This document shows positions 44,008 through 53,082 of a stretch of DNA of 64,000 bases, piece by piece (positions within the stretch are counted from its first letter, which is position 1; each line of letters starts with the position of its first letter). The position numbers and the translations under genes are program-made. Source of the stretch: an uncultured Clostridia bacterium (GTDB lineage Bacteria; Bacillota; Clostridia; Oscillospirales; Acutalibacteraceae); contig CANQGM010000009.1 in assembly GCA_947623205.1 (NCBI GenBank), positions 1 to 64,000 of the forward strand, read 5' to 3'. The notes below the pieces were generated by a model. That model was not told the origin of the DNA. It saw nothing but the letters and a program-made list of their open reading frames with translations, and searched no databases.

Positions 44008-45045
44008 TTAAAACGCAGGAGGTACAATTACAAGCCCTGCATTTTCGTCAATGCCAAACACAATATTCATATTCTGTATTGCCTGTCCTGCCGCGCCCTT
44101 TACCATATTGTCGATCGCCGCGCAGGCAATTAACTTGTTTGCACGACTGTCATAATGAATTGAAATATCACAGAAATTTGAATAACGAACATTGTGAATG
44201 TCGGCACATCCGCCGTCGTCAAGAAGCCTTATAAAAAACTCGTCTTTATAGTAATTCTCATATGTTTTTCTAATGCGTTCAAATGTTATGCCCTCTTTAA
44301 TATCGGCATAAACCGTTGCAAGAATCCCCCTGTTTACCGGCAGAAGGTGCGGAACAAACGTAACGGTCACTTTTTTGCCCGCAAGTTTTGAAAGAGTCTG
44401 CTCAATTTCGGGCGTATGCCTGTGACTTGCCACCTTATATGCGTGAAATCCTTCATTTAGTTCGGGAAAATGACTGCCCTGCGTGGGCTTTCTGCCCGCC
44501 CCGGTAACTCCGCTTTTGCAGTCGCAGATAATACCCTTTGTTTCAACAAGTCCGTTTGCAATTGCAGGCGCAATTGCAAGAGGCGAACAGGTTGTATAAC
44601 AACCGGGATTAGCTATAAGCCTTTTGCCCTTTATTTTATCTCTGAAAAGCTCCGGCAGACCGTATGCCGACTGCTCGTGAAGTTTTTTGTCAAGAAATGT
44701 TCCGCCGTACCATTCGGTGTATTCCTCTTCGGATTCAAGCCTGAAATCAGCGCCCAAATCAATAAAAGATTTTTTTTCGGCCCTGCATTTTGCCGCAAGC
44801 TCCTGAGAAAGCCCGTGAGGAAGCGCCGCAAAAATAACATCGCTCTTTTCAATAACGGCGTCGCTGTTTTCGCAGACCATATCGTTTAAAAATTTGTATG
44901 ACGGATAAACATCGCTTAGTTTTTCGCCTTCAAAAGAAACCGAACTGACAGCCGCAATTTCAGCCTTTGGATGAGCGGCAAGAAGTCGGACAAGCTCTGC
45001 GCCTGCATAGCCCGTTGCGCCCACTATGCCTGCTTTTATTTTCAT
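44008..45045 (-). CDS. argC: N-acetyl-gamma-glutamyl-phosphate reductase
   Basis: A 345-residue NADPH enzyme making the acetylglutamate semialdehyde. The nucleotide loop GIVGATGYAGAELVRLL (about 6-22), the catalytic cysteine in IANPGCYTTCSPLAI (about 145-159) and FVPHLLPVNRGILATVYA mark the family. AGGGTGAT precedes ATG 45045. It is third in the cluster, after argH. Confidence 0.97.
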   Translation of the reverse strand: MKIKAGIVGATGYAGAELVRLLAAHPKAEIAAVSSVSFEGEKLSDVYPSYKFLNDMVCENSDAVIEKSDVIFAALPHGLSQELAAKCRAEKKSFIDLGADFRLESEEEYTEWYGGTFLDKKLHEQSAYGLPELFRDKIKGKRLIANPGCYTTCSPLAIAPAIANGLVETKGIICDCKSGVTGAGRKPTQGSHFPELNEGFHAYKVASHRHTPEIEQTLSKLAGKKVTVTFVPHLLPVNRGILATVYADIKEGITFERIRKTYENYYKDEFFIRLLDDGGCADIHNVRYSNFCDISIHYDSRANKLIACAAIDNMVKGAAGQAIQNMNIVFGIDENAGLVIVPPAF

Positions 45046-45131
45046 ATTATCACCCTTTGATTTTACGAAATTTACGTTGGCAAATGACCTGCTAAAATTT
45101 ATGTTAGCCGTAATTTCATAAAATAAAAATA

Positions 45132-46514
45132 TTATTTTATTTTCTCTGCCGCAAGCTCGGCAACCCGCTTTGCCTGAGCTTTTACGTTTTGCGCCGCCGG
45201 ACCTCCGAATACTGTGCGCTCGTTTGTGCAGCGTTCAAGCGAAATTGCACTGTACACGTCTTCAGTGAAAACATTGCAGACCTTTTTGTACTCCTTTAGC
45301 GGAAGATTTTCAAGATCTGTTCCAAGCTCAATACATCTTGCAACAAGTTCTCCGGTAGCTTTGTAGGCGTCGCGGAACGGAACGCCGTTTTTTGTAAGCC
45401 AGTCGGCGCAGTCGGTAGCGTTTATAAAGCCTCCCGCCGCGGCTCTGCGCATATTTTCGGGGATGACCCGCATTGTATCGAGCATTGGAGTAAACGCCGT
45501 AAGGCACATTTTTACGGTATCTACCGCATCAAAAATTGCCTCTTTATCCTCCTGCATATCTTTATTATACGCAAGCGCAATGCCTTTCATTATGGTGAGC
45601 AATGTCATATTGTCACCGAACACTCTGCCGCTTTTGCCCCTTACAAGTTCTGCAATGTCGGGATTCTTCTTCTGCGGCATAATTGACGAGCCTGTTGAAA
45701 ACGCGTCGTCAAGCTCAATGAACTTAAACTCCCAGCTGCACCACATTATTATTTCTTCGGAAAAACGTGAAAGGTGAACCATAATTATTGAAAGAGCCGA
45801 GGAAAACTCAATGCAGAAATCTCTGTCGGAAACGCCGTCAAGCGAGTTGTTTGTTATTCTGTCAAAGCCGAGTAAACCGGCAGTTACTGTTCTGTCAATA
45901 GGATATGTGGTGCCTGCAAGAGCACAGGAGCCGAGAGGCATTTCATCCATTCTTTTCAGGCAGTCGTCAAGTCTTGATATGTCGCGGAGCAGCATCTCTG
46001 CATAAGCAAGAAGGTGATGACCAAAGGTAATGGGCTGCGCACGCTGAAGGTGTGTGTAACCCGGCATTACAGCTTCGCTGTACTGCTCCGCCTTATCGGC
46101 AATTACCTTTATTAAATCAGCAACTAAATTCTTAACATTTACTACCTCTTTTTTAAGGTAGAGTTTTATGTCAAGAGCGACCTGGTCATTACGGCTGCGC
46201 GAGGTGTGCAGCCTTTTGCCGTTGTCGCCTATTCTTTTTGTGAGCTCGCCTTCAATAAAAGTGTGAATGTCCTCTGCGGTCATATCAATTTGCAAAGAGC
46301 CGTTTTCAATGTCGTTAAGAATATCCTTAAGTCCGCTTATAATGTCATCGGCCTCTTCTTTTTTTATAATGCAGCATTTGCCCAGCATAGCTGCGTGTGC
46401 AATGCTGCCCTCAATGTCCTCTTTATACATTCTGCTGTCAAATGAAATTGAACTGTTAAAATCATTTGTTGTTTTGGAAAGCTCTTTTTTGAAACGTCCT
46501 TTCCACAGCTGCAT
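45132..46514 (-). CDS. argH: Argininosuccinate lyase
   Basis: A 460-residue lyase releasing arginine and fumarate. MQLWKGRFKKE at the start, SRSRNDQVALD, PGYTHLQRAQPITFGHH and the superfamily signature GSSIMPQKKNPD (about 277-288) are clear. It follows argG after 138 bases, a gap that contains a G/C-rich hairpin (GGGGG 46578-46582 with CCCCC 46598-46602). Confidence 0.97.
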   Translation of the reverse strand: MQLWKGRFKKELSKTTNDFNSSISFDSRMYKEDIEGSIAHAAMLGKCCIIKKEEADDIISGLKDILNDIENGSLQIDMTAEDIHTFIEGELTKRIGDNGKRLHTSRSRNDQVALDIKLYLKKEVVNVKNLVADLIKVIADKAEQYSEAVMPGYTHLQRAQPITFGHHLLAYAEMLLRDISRLDDCLKRMDEMPLGSCALAGTTYPIDRTVTAGLLGFDRITNNSLDGVSDRDFCIEFSSALSIIMVHLSRFSEEIIMWCSWEFKFIELDDAFSTGSSIMPQKKNPDIAELVRGKSGRVFGDNMTLLTIMKGIALAYNKDMQEDKEAIFDAVDTVKMCLTAFTPMLDTMRVIPENMRRAAAGGFINATDCADWLTKNGVPFRDAYKATGELVARCIELGTDLENLPLKEYKKVCNVFTEDVYSAISLERCTNERTVFGGPAAQNVKAQAKRVAELAAEKIK

Positions 46515-46652
46515 TAGATCACCTCATAAAGTATGCATTTGTACGGTACTGTAATATATTGCCTGTAAAATACTTTTGGGGGAAGGTATAACTCCTGCCC
46601 CCTGAAGTAACATTAGGTTAAATATTAAAAGGTTGTTACTTAAATTAATGAT

Positions 46653-47876
46653 TTATTTTATAAGACCTTTTTTCGCGCGAACCTTGATAGGAAGTCCGAA
46701 CAGGTTGATAAAGCCTGCGCTGTCATTCTGATCATAAACCTCGTCCTCGTCAAATGTGGCGATCTCCTCATCATAAAGCGAATAAGGACTTGTTACGCCT
46801 GCGTCGATAATATTTCCCTTATAAAGTTTAAGCTTTACTTCACCTGTAACATACTCCTGAGTGCTGTCTACAAACGCTGAAAGAGCTTCGCGCAAAGGTG
46901 TGTACCACTTGCCGTCGTAGACAAGCTCTGCAAAAGTGTTTGAAAGGTTCATTTTATAATGAAGCGTATCTTTGTCAAGGCAGATCTCTTCAAGCTTTGA
47001 ATGAGCGGCATAAAGAATTGTTCCGCCCGGCGTTTCATAAACACCGCGTGCCTTCATGCCGACAAGGCGGTTTTCTACAATATCCGTTATTCCAACGCCG
47101 TTTCTGCCGCCAATTTCGTTAAGTTTTTCAATCATTTCAACCGAACCCGTCTCTTTGCCGTTCAGCTTTGTTGGGATTCCCTTTTCAAATGTAAGCGTCA
47201 CATACTCGGGCTTGTCAGGCGCCTGTTCGGGAGACACGCCGAGTTCAAGGAAGCCTTCCTTATTGTACATGGGCTCATTTGCAGGGTCTTCAAGGTCAAG
47301 ACCCTCATGGCTCAAATGCCAGAGGTTTTTATCTTTAGAATAGTTTGTTTCACGGTTGATTTTCAGCGGAATATTCATTTTTTCTGCGTATTCAATCTCT
47401 TCTTCGCGTGATTTAAACTCCCACGTTCTCCACGGAGCGATGATCTTCATATCCGGAGCATATGCTTTGATTGCAAGCTCAAAACGAACCTGGTCGTTGC
47501 CTTTTCCCGTACAGCCGTGGCAAATTGCGTCCGCCCCTTCTTTTTTGGCTATTTCTACAAGTCTTTTTGCTATAATGGGACGTGCAAAAGATGTTCCAAG
47601 AAGGTATTTGCCCTCATATACGGCGCCTGCCTTTACCGTAGGGAATATGTAATCTTCAACAAATTCCCTGTTAAGGTCCTCAATATAAAGTTTTGAAGCG
47701 CCTGTTTTTAACGCCTTTTCTTCCAGACCCTCAAGCTCTGTTCCCTGACCCACATTTCCCGAAACAGCAATTACTTCGCAGTTATCATAATTTTCTTTCA
47801 GCCAGGGGATAATGATTGAAGTATCAAGACCGCCCGAATATGCAAGAACTACTTTTTTTATTTTATTATCAGCCAT
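46653..47876 (-). CDS. argG: Argininosuccinate synthase
   Basis: A 407-residue enzyme joining citrulline and aspartate with ATP. The PP-loop AYSGGLDTS (about 10-18), [30 protein letters not shown] and the C-terminal [15 protein letters not shown] are conserved. ATG 47876 follows GGAGGA; a slightly longer frame to 47891 overlaps that site. It is the first gene of argG-argH-argC-argJ-argB-GNAT-argD-argF and is preceded by a promoter with an ARG box. Confidence 0.97.
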   Translation of the reverse strand: MADNKIKKVVLAYSGGLDTSIIIPWLKENYDNCEVIAVSGNVGQGTELEGLEEKALKTGASKLYIEDLNREFVEDYIFPTVKAGAVYEGKYLLGTSFARPIIAKRLVEIAKKEGADAICHGCTGKGNDQVRFELAIKAYAPDMKIIAPWRTWEFKSREEEIEYAEKMNIPLKINRETNYSKDKNLWHLSHEGLDLEDPANEPMYNKEGFLELGVSPEQAPDKPEYVTLTFEKGIPTKLNGKETGSVEMIEKLNEIGGRNGVGITDIVENRLVGMKARGVYETPGGTILYAAHSKLEEICLDKDTLHYKMNLSNTFAELVYDGKWYTPLREALSAFVDSTQEYVTGEVKLKLYKGNIIDAGVTSPYSLYDEEIATFDEDEVYDQNDSAGFINLFGLPIKVRAKKGLIK

Positions 47877-47915
47877 TGTAAATTCCTCCAAAGGTAAATT
47901 TTATATTACTCTTAC

Positions 47916-47943
47916 ATTATACACTTGAACAAAAAAAAATCAA
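47916..47943 (-). promoter_or_regulatory. Promoter of the arginine operon
   Basis: Minus-strand TTGATT (47943-47938), 16 bases, TATAAT (47921-47916), about 40 bases before argG. Confidence 0.65.
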
Positions 47944-47951
47944 GTAATTTT

Positions 47952-47965
47952 TGAATAAATATTCA
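47952..47965. promoter_or_regulatory. ARG box (ArgR/AhrC operator)
   Basis: TGAATAAATATTCA matches the 14-bp core of the Bacillus/Clostridia ARG box (TGAATWWWWATTCA) exactly. It lies 8 bases upstream of the argG -35 hexamer. A shorter palindrome, ATGAATATTCAT, lies at 48099-48110 and may be a secondary site, in the 357-bp gap before the flavin reductase gene. Confidence 0.8.
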
Positions 47966-48233
47966 AACTTTTTTTATTTTGCCGAAACTGCCCGTAAAAA
48001 CGGCAGTTTCTCTGAAACATCAGCATAAAACCGCTTTTTAGCCTCACAGACGAATGCCATTCATCCTGAGTTTGCCAAAATGTATATATGCAAATAAAAT
48101 GAATATTCATTTTTTATACAGAAAACTATGAATATTAAAACATATTTTTTATAATGAGTTGAATAAAATAAATACATCTGCTATACTTTATTAAACAAAA
48201 CCGCATATAATATTTTGAAAGGATATGATCGTT

Positions 48234-48740
48234 GTGCCGGCATTTAAAGAGATAAACCCAAGCGAGATAAAGGAAAATCCGTTTGATTTAATAGGAAAAG
48301 ACTGGGCGCTTGTCACCTGCGGCAGCAAGGATAAGTTCAACACTATGACAGTCAGCTGGGGCGGAGTCGGAATTATGTGGGGCAGACCCGTTGCATTTAC
48401 ATTTATCCGACCGCAGAGATACACTTTTGAATTTACGGAAAACAATGAATATTATACAATGAGCTTTTTCGATGAAAGATATCGCGGCGCGCTCAGCTTT
48501 TGCGGTTCAAAAAGCGGAAGAGATTACAACAAGCCAAAAGAAACCGGTCTTACTTCCGTATTTACCGACGACGGCGTTCCCTATTTTGAAGAGGCAAAGC
48601 TTGTTCTTGTATGCAAAAAGCTGTACGCACAGTTTTTAAATGAAGAATGTGTTGTTGACGCAGATAAAGTTAAAAAATGGTACGATAATGATTACCACAA
48701 GATGTATGTCGGTGAAATTGTAAAAGTGCTTAAAAAATAA
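48234..48740 (+). CDS. Flavin reductase-like FMN-binding protein
   Basis: A 168-residue split-barrel flavoprotein. ENPFDLIGKDWALVTCG, FNTMTVSWGGVGIMWGRPV and FTFIRPQRYTFEF (about 15-70) fit the flavin-reductase-like family common in anaerobes, where substrates are mostly unknown; low-molecular-weight electron transfer is likely. GTG 48234 lies 11 bases after AAAGGA; an ATG at 48225 is only two bases from it. It diverges from the arginine operon. Confidence 0.85.
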   Translation: MPAFKEINPSEIKENPFDLIGKDWALVTCGSKDKFNTMTVSWGGVGIMWGRPVAFTFIRPQRYTFEFTENNEYYTMSFFDERYRGALSFCGSKSGRDYNKPKETGLTSVFTDDGVPYFEEAKLVLVCKKLYAQFLNEECVVDADKVKKWYDNDYHKMYVGEIVKVLKK

Positions 48741-48757
48741 TATTTTACCTCACAGAA

Positions 48758-48792
48758 AAGACTGCGGCAATTCTCAGCTTTGCCGCAGTCTT
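48758..48792. terminator. Terminator between flavin reductase and Crp/Fnr genes
   Basis: AAGACTGCGGCAA (48758-48770) pairs with TTGCCGCAGTCTT (48780-48792) between converging genes. Confidence 0.85.
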
Positions 48793-48857
48793 AATTAATG
48801 TTCTTCATATGTCTGCGTGCCTTAAATTCGTAAAACCGCATTTTATGCACGAAATAA

Positions 48858-49508
48858 TTATAAATTTGAAATTTTTTCAAGCTCTTTTTTGCTTTTTATA
48901 AATACCTGCCTGTATTCTGTTGAAATTATTCCGTTTTTTGCAAAGCTGCTCAATGTTTTGCTTACCGTAACTCTTGATACGCCCACGGAATTTGCAATTT
49001 CTTCATGAGTAAGGCGTACTCTTCCGTTTTTCTCATTTTCAAGCAGCAGCTGAGCAATTCGTGCATCTGCCTGCAAAAATGTCATTGAATCAAGCTGAGT
49101 TGAAAGCAAACGTATTCTGTTGGCAAGAATTTCAAGCAGTTCAAATGCAATTTGCGGATATTCGCTTATTAGTTCAAACAGCAGCTTATCATCAATCATT
49201 ACAAGCTCGGCGTCAGTAATTGCTTTTGCCGAGCTTACTCTCGGTTTTTTATCAAAAAACGCAGCTTCGCCAAGCAGCTCTCCCGGTGTTGCGGTGTTAA
49301 GCGTTTTTTCCATTCCGTCTGAGGATGTCATAAACACCTTTACCTTTCCTCTTTTTAAATAGCAGAAATTTTTTGCAATATCACCCTGATAATAAATTAT
49401 TTCGTCTTTATCAAATGTTCTGGTAGCGGTTACTTTTTCAAGCAATATTTGTATGTCTCTGTGCAGTTCAGAGCCTTTGTGTCCGTAACGAAAAGCTAAT
49501 TTATCCAT
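48858..49508 (-). CDS. Crp/Fnr-family transcriptional regulator
   Basis: A 216-residue regulator with an N-terminal cyclic-nucleotide-binding-type beta barrel (DKDEIIYYQGDIAKNFCYLK; GELLGEAAFFDKKPR) and a C-terminal winged helix (RLTHEEIANSVGVSRVTVSK, about 165-184). The Fnr iron-sulfur cysteines are absent, so a Crp-like ligand sensor is more likely; the ligand is unknown. GGAGGGG precedes ATG 49508. It diverges from leuC, whose promoter contains a palindrome, so it may control leuCD. Confidence 0.9.
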   Translation of the reverse strand: MDKLAFRYGHKGSELHRDIQILLEKVTATRTFDKDEIIYYQGDIAKNFCYLKRGKVKVFMTSSDGMEKTLNTATPGELLGEAAFFDKKPRVSSAKAITDAELVMIDDKLLFELISEYPQIAFELLEILANRIRLLSTQLDSMTFLQADARIAQLLLENEKNGRVRLTHEEIANSVGVSRVTVSKTLSSFAKNGIISTEYRQVFIKSKKELEKISNL

Positions 49509-49585
49509 AAAACCCCTCCGGATGATAAATTATTTTTTTAATTGTAGCATAGTTTACAATTTTTTTGCAACCCCTGTGTAATAAT

Positions 49586-49614
49586 GATAATAGTTTTATC
49601 CGCACGGATACAAT
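49586..49614 (+). promoter_or_regulatory. Candidate leuC promoter with overlapping palindrome
   Basis: TATCCG-CA-CGGATA is a perfect 14-bp palindrome at 49597-49610 that touches TACAAT (49609-49614). The -35 region 17 bases upstream (GATAAT) is poor, as at regulated promoters. A second possible promoter uses TTGCAA just upstream (about 49565-49570). The regulator is inferred to be the divergent Crp/Fnr protein, although the palindrome is not a classic Crp site. Confidence 0.45.
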
Positions 49615-49641
49615 ACTTACATAATAAAAGGAGTGATTTTT

Positions 49642-50907
49642 ATGGGTATGACTATGTCGCAGAAAATTCTTGCGGCTCACGCAGGACTTGACGAGGTAAA
49701 GGCGGGTCAGCTCATTGAAGCCAAGCTTGATATGGTGCTGGGCAACGACGTTACGTCTCCGGTAGCAATAAATGTTTTTGAAGAAAACGGTGCAGCTTCT
49801 GTATTCGACAATACAAAAATCGCAATGGTTATGGACCATTTTACACCTAACAAAGACATTAAGGCAGCCACTCAGGTAAAGCAGGTAAGAACATTCGCAA
49901 ATAAATATGACATAAAGAATTATAAAGATGTTGGACAAATGGGCATTGAACACGCTCTTCTTCCCGAACAGGGTCTTGTAGGCCCCGGCTGCCTGTGCAT
50001 AGGCGCCGACTCACACACCTGCACATACGGCGCTCTCGGCGCATTTTCAACAGGCGTAGGTTCAACTGATATGGCGGCAGGTATGATAAGCGGCAAGGCA
50101 TGGTTTAAAGTTCCCTCCGCTATAAAATTTAATCTTGTAGGCAAGCCTCAGGGTTATGTAAGCGGCAAGGACGTTATACTTCACATTATAGGAATGATAG
50201 GCGTTGACGGCGCTCTATACAAATCAATGGAATTTTGCGGCGAAGGCATTAAATATCTGAGTATTGACGACCGTCTTTGCATTGCAAATATGGCAATTGA
50301 GGCCGGCGCCAAAAACGGTATTTTCCCTGTTGACGATATAACCCGCGAATATTGCAGCGGCAGATACAAAGGCACGCCGGTTGAATACACGGCAGATGAG
50401 GACGCAGAGTATGACGAAGAATACACAATTGATTTAAGCACGCTTAAATCAACTGTCGCATTCCCGCATCTTCCCGAAAACACAAAGACAATTGACGAGA
50501 TCGGCCCCCGGGACGTTAAAATCGACCAGTGCGTGATAGGTTCATGTACCAACGGAAGAATTACCGACCTCAGAATTGCCGCATCTATACTTAAAGGCAG
50601 AAAAATTGCCAAAAACGTAAGATGTATAATCTTCCCCGGCACTCAGACGATATGGCTTCAGGCTATGCACGAGGGTCTTTTTGATATTTTTGTTGAAGCC
50701 GGAGCAGTTGTTTCTACACCTACCTGCGGACCATGTCTCGGCGGACATATGGGTATTCTTGCCGCGGGCGAGCGCGCCGTGTCAACAACAAACCGTAATT
50801 TCGTGGGCAGAATGGGACACGTTGACAGTGAGGTTTATCTTGCAAGCCCGGCAGTTGCCGCTGCAAGTGCCGTAACGGGGTACATAACAGACCCCGCAAA
50901 GCTTTAA
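49642..50907 (+). CDS. leuC: 3-isopropylmalate dehydratase large subunit
   Basis: A 421-residue aconitase-family subunit; with LeuD it converts 2- to 3-isopropylmalate in leucine synthesis. The 4Fe-4S cysteines are in [10 protein letters not shown] and [13 protein letters not shown], and [18 protein letters not shown] (split [18 protein letters not shown]) is conserved. ATG 49642 follows AAAGGAG by nine bases. The form is the shorter archaeal/clostridial type (about 420 residues). leuA and leuB are not adjacent, so homoaconitase or dimethylmalate dehydratase activity cannot be excluded. Confidence 0.93.
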   Translation: MGMTMSQKILAAHAGLDEVKAGQLIEAKLDMVLGNDVTSPVAINVFEENGAASVFDNTKIAMVMDHFTPNKDIKAATQVKQVRTFANKYDIKNYKDVGQMGIEHALLPEQGLVGPGCLCIGADSHTCTYGALGAFSTGVGSTDMAAGMISGKAWFKVPSAIKFNLVGKPQGYVSGKDVILHIIGMIGVDGALYKSMEFCGEGIKYLSIDDRLCIANMAIEAGAKNGIFPVDDITREYCSGRYKGTPVEYTADEDAEYDEEYTIDLSTLKSTVAFPHLPENTKTIDEIGPRDVKIDQCVIGSCTNGRITDLRIAASILKGRKIAKNVRCIIFPGTQTIWLQAMHEGLFDIFVEAGAVVSTPTCGPCLGGHMGILAAGERAVSTTNRNFVGRMGHVDSEVYLASPAVAAASAVTGYITDPAKL

Positions 50908-50943
50908 TAAGCTGTTTATTATAAGAAAGGTAAGGTACTTAAT

Positions 50944-51423
50944 ATGAACGCTAAAGGTACAGTGCATAAGTTCGGCGACAATGTAGATACGGACGTTATT
51001 ATTCCTGCCCGTTATCTTAACACGGCTTCTCACAAAGAGCTTGCGGCTCATTGTATGGAAGACATTGACGCAGATTTTGTAAATAAAGTAAAAGACGGCG
51101 ACATTATGGTAGCCGAAAAGAACTTTGGCTGCGGTTCATCGCGCGAACACGCTCCTATCGCAATTAAAACAAGCGGCATTTCCTGCGTTATCGCCTCAAC
51201 ATTTGCAAGAATTTTCTACCGCAACGCAATCAACATAGGGCTTCCTATTCTTGAGTGTGACGAAGCGGCAAAGGAAATAAACGAGGGCGACACTGTTTCG
51301 GTGGATTTTAACACGGGTATTATCACAGATGAAACAACAGGCAAAACATGGCAGGCAGAGCCTTTCCCCGAATTTATTCAGAACATTATACAAAAGGGCG
51401 GACTTATTAAATCTATAATGTAA
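50944..51423 (+). CDS. leuD: 3-isopropylmalate dehydratase small subunit
   Basis: A 159-residue swivelling subunit partner of Leu[19 protein letters not shown] (about 9-26) and the substrate-recognition motif [15 protein letters not shown] (about 60-74) are family hallmarks. It follows leuC by 36 bases with AGAAAGGTAAGG upstream, and ends the operon before a strong hairpin. Confidence 0.94.
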   Translation: MNAKGTVHKFGDNVDTDVIIPARYLNTASHKELAAHCMEDIDADFVNKVKDGDIMVAEKNFGCGSSREHAPIAIKTSGISCVIASTFARIFYRNAINIGLPILECDEAAKEINEGDTVSVDFNTGIITDETTGKTWQAEPFPEFIQNIIQKGGLIKSIM

Positions 51424-51443
51424 ATTCTGAACTTAAAAAATTT

Positions 51444-51501
51444 AAGCGTCAAACTTTTTGTCACATAGCTTTTAAGACAGAAAGTTTTGACGCTTTTTTG
51501 T
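51444..51501. terminator. Terminator after leuD
   Basis: AAGCGTCAAACTTT (51444-51457) pairs with AAAGTTTTGACGCTT (51481-51495) with one bulge, followed by T; it also faces the converging DUF4340 gene. Confidence 0.85.
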
Positions 51502-51534
51502 ATTTTATAAATTATTTGTATTTAATCAATTGTG

Positions 51535-53082
51535 CTAAACCGCAAATGAGTCAACTTCTTTATTCTCGGCAATTATAGCAGCCTGATTGATCAGCCTGTT
51601 AATATCTGATTTATAAACGTGACCGACTGTCTTTCCGTTTACTGCCGCAAGATACCTGCTGCCCTGTGTTGCATAAAAGCTTACAGTATCGCTTTTGTTG
51701 TCGGAAGAATAAGTATATTTTACCGTAAGCAGCGGAGAACCGCTTATGCTGTCATCAGAAAAATCAGCGCGTTTTATTAATGAAGTATTCTGAAAAAATA
51801 TTGAGAAATATGACTCGTCAATTTTATTTTTGCCGTATTTTACGGTAGTTTCGGTTGAGGTTGTCTCTTTGCCGCTGTCGTCAGTGGTTTTAGAGGTTCT
51901 TGAGCTGAGTTTAAACTCATACGTCTTTTTACCGTCATTAACCGTCATTGATGAAAGCGCTGTCATCTCCGGATTTAATACATACTCGCTTATAAGCTTG
52001 TCGCAGCTTGTTGTTACCCACGGAAGATTGTCGGATGCCATTACATAAACAACTTTGCCGCCTCTTTGCATAATATTTACATTGCCATCCCCGTCCGGTT
52101 TTGAGCTTATTAAGTCAACGGTAATGTCGGGATAAACCGCCTTTACTGCGGCATAGGGCTTTGAAAGTCCGAGCGATTCAAGTTGTTTTGAGGACGGATT
52201 AACCGTTTTTACGCTTTCGGCATAAAGACCCCTTATTGCACCGTCAACACTGCTGCTCTCGCTTTCGCTTGCATAACACTCGGACGGCTTTTTTATTATA
52301 TATGAAGCGGAATTATTTGCGCTTGTGTTTGGTATCAATTCAATTGCGTCTGAAAAATTTGAACCCGAAAGTGTGATTGACGATGCCTGACCGTCGTCTT
52401 CATCGCTTGCAGCAGAATTTATTGTCAGACTTATCATATCGGTAACACCAAAGCTAAATGTGTCGACCGCGTCTTTTTCAACAAGATATACGGCGTTACC
52501 GCTGCCAAACTTTATATAAGTTCCGGCCTCCTGCGGCGCGTCATCGCCTACAATTATAATTGCCTTTGTCTTATCCGTATATGTTACCGTAACGGTTGCC
52601 TGAGGACTGTCAAATCCGTAATCGCTGCTTTTGCTGTTGTCAAGCGTAATTACCTTTGAAAAATAAATTGACGCCGCGTCGTTTGCCACATCGTCGGGTT
52701 TTCCCGCCTGCAAATCAAAATCCTCATAACCCACAATTTCGTACTCGGTCGAGCTTGTTTCACCGTTACTGTCTTTAGGTGTGTTTGAGTTGATATCCAT
52801 TGTGCCCGAACTGTTTTCAATGTGTATTGTTGAAATATCCGAGGGAGTATATTTCATTAGTGTTCCGTAGCTGTTATTTATGATATTGCCGTCTTTGTCA
52901 GTGTTGATTTTTACCTGATGAACCGCATTATCATCTGTTGATACGCTCATGCTTACTCCGTTGTCTATATCTTTTTCCGCACTGTCTTCGCCGTTAGGAA
53001 AGAAAATAAGAAAAAGCATAAGTCCAACAAGCAAAACCGCAGCAATTAAAACAATTACAAGCATTTTTTTGTTTGTTTTCAT
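51535..53082 (-). CDS. DUF4340 membrane-anchored protein
   Basis: A 515-residue protein with one N-terminal membrane helix (MLVIVLIAAVLLVGLMLFLIF split as MLVIVLIAAVL and LVGLMLFLIF) and a large extracytoplasmic beta-rich domain repeated about twice (SKVITLDNSKSSDYGF; VKTVNPSSKQLESLGL), as in DUF4340. Function is unknown, but the family accompanies GldG-like proteins and ABC-2 exporters. ATG 53082 follows GGAGGA and overlaps the upstream stop by one base (TAATG). Last gene of a four-gene operon. Confidence 0.87.
   Translation of the reverse strand: MKTNKKMLVIVLIAAVLLVGLMLFLIFFPNGEDSAEKDIDNGVSMSVSTDDNAVHQVKINTDKDGNIINNSYGTLMKYTPSDISTIHIENSSGTMDINSNTPKDSNGETSSTEYEIVGYEDFDLQAGKPDDVANDAASIYFSKVITLDNSKSSDYGFDSPQATVTVTYTDKTKAIIIVGDDAPQEAGTYIKFGSGNAVYLVEKDAVDTFSFGVTDMISLTINSAASDEDDGQASSITLSGSNFSDAIELIPNTSANNSASYIIKKPSECYASESESSSVDGAIRGLYAESVKTVNPSSKQLESLGLSKPYAAVKAVYPDITVDLISSKPDGDGNVNIMQRGGKVVYVMASDNLPWVTTSCDKLISEYVLNPEMTALSSMTVNDGKKTYEFKLSSRTSKTTDDSGKETTSTETTVKYGKNKIDESYFSIFFQNTSLIKRADFSDDSISGSPLLTVKYTYSSDNKSDTVSFYATQGSRYLAAVNGKTVGHVYKSDINRLINQAAIIAENKEVDSFAV

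Noticed and set aside
46578..46602. G/C hairpin between argG and argH as a terminator
   Set aside because: No T-run follows on the minus strand and the genes clearly continue as one cluster; it may be a processing or stability element.
47966..48015. Hairpin GAAACTGCC...GGCAGTTTC as an arginine attenuator
   Set aside because: It lies upstream of the assigned promoter and has no T-run on the minus strand, so it is only an inverted repeat.
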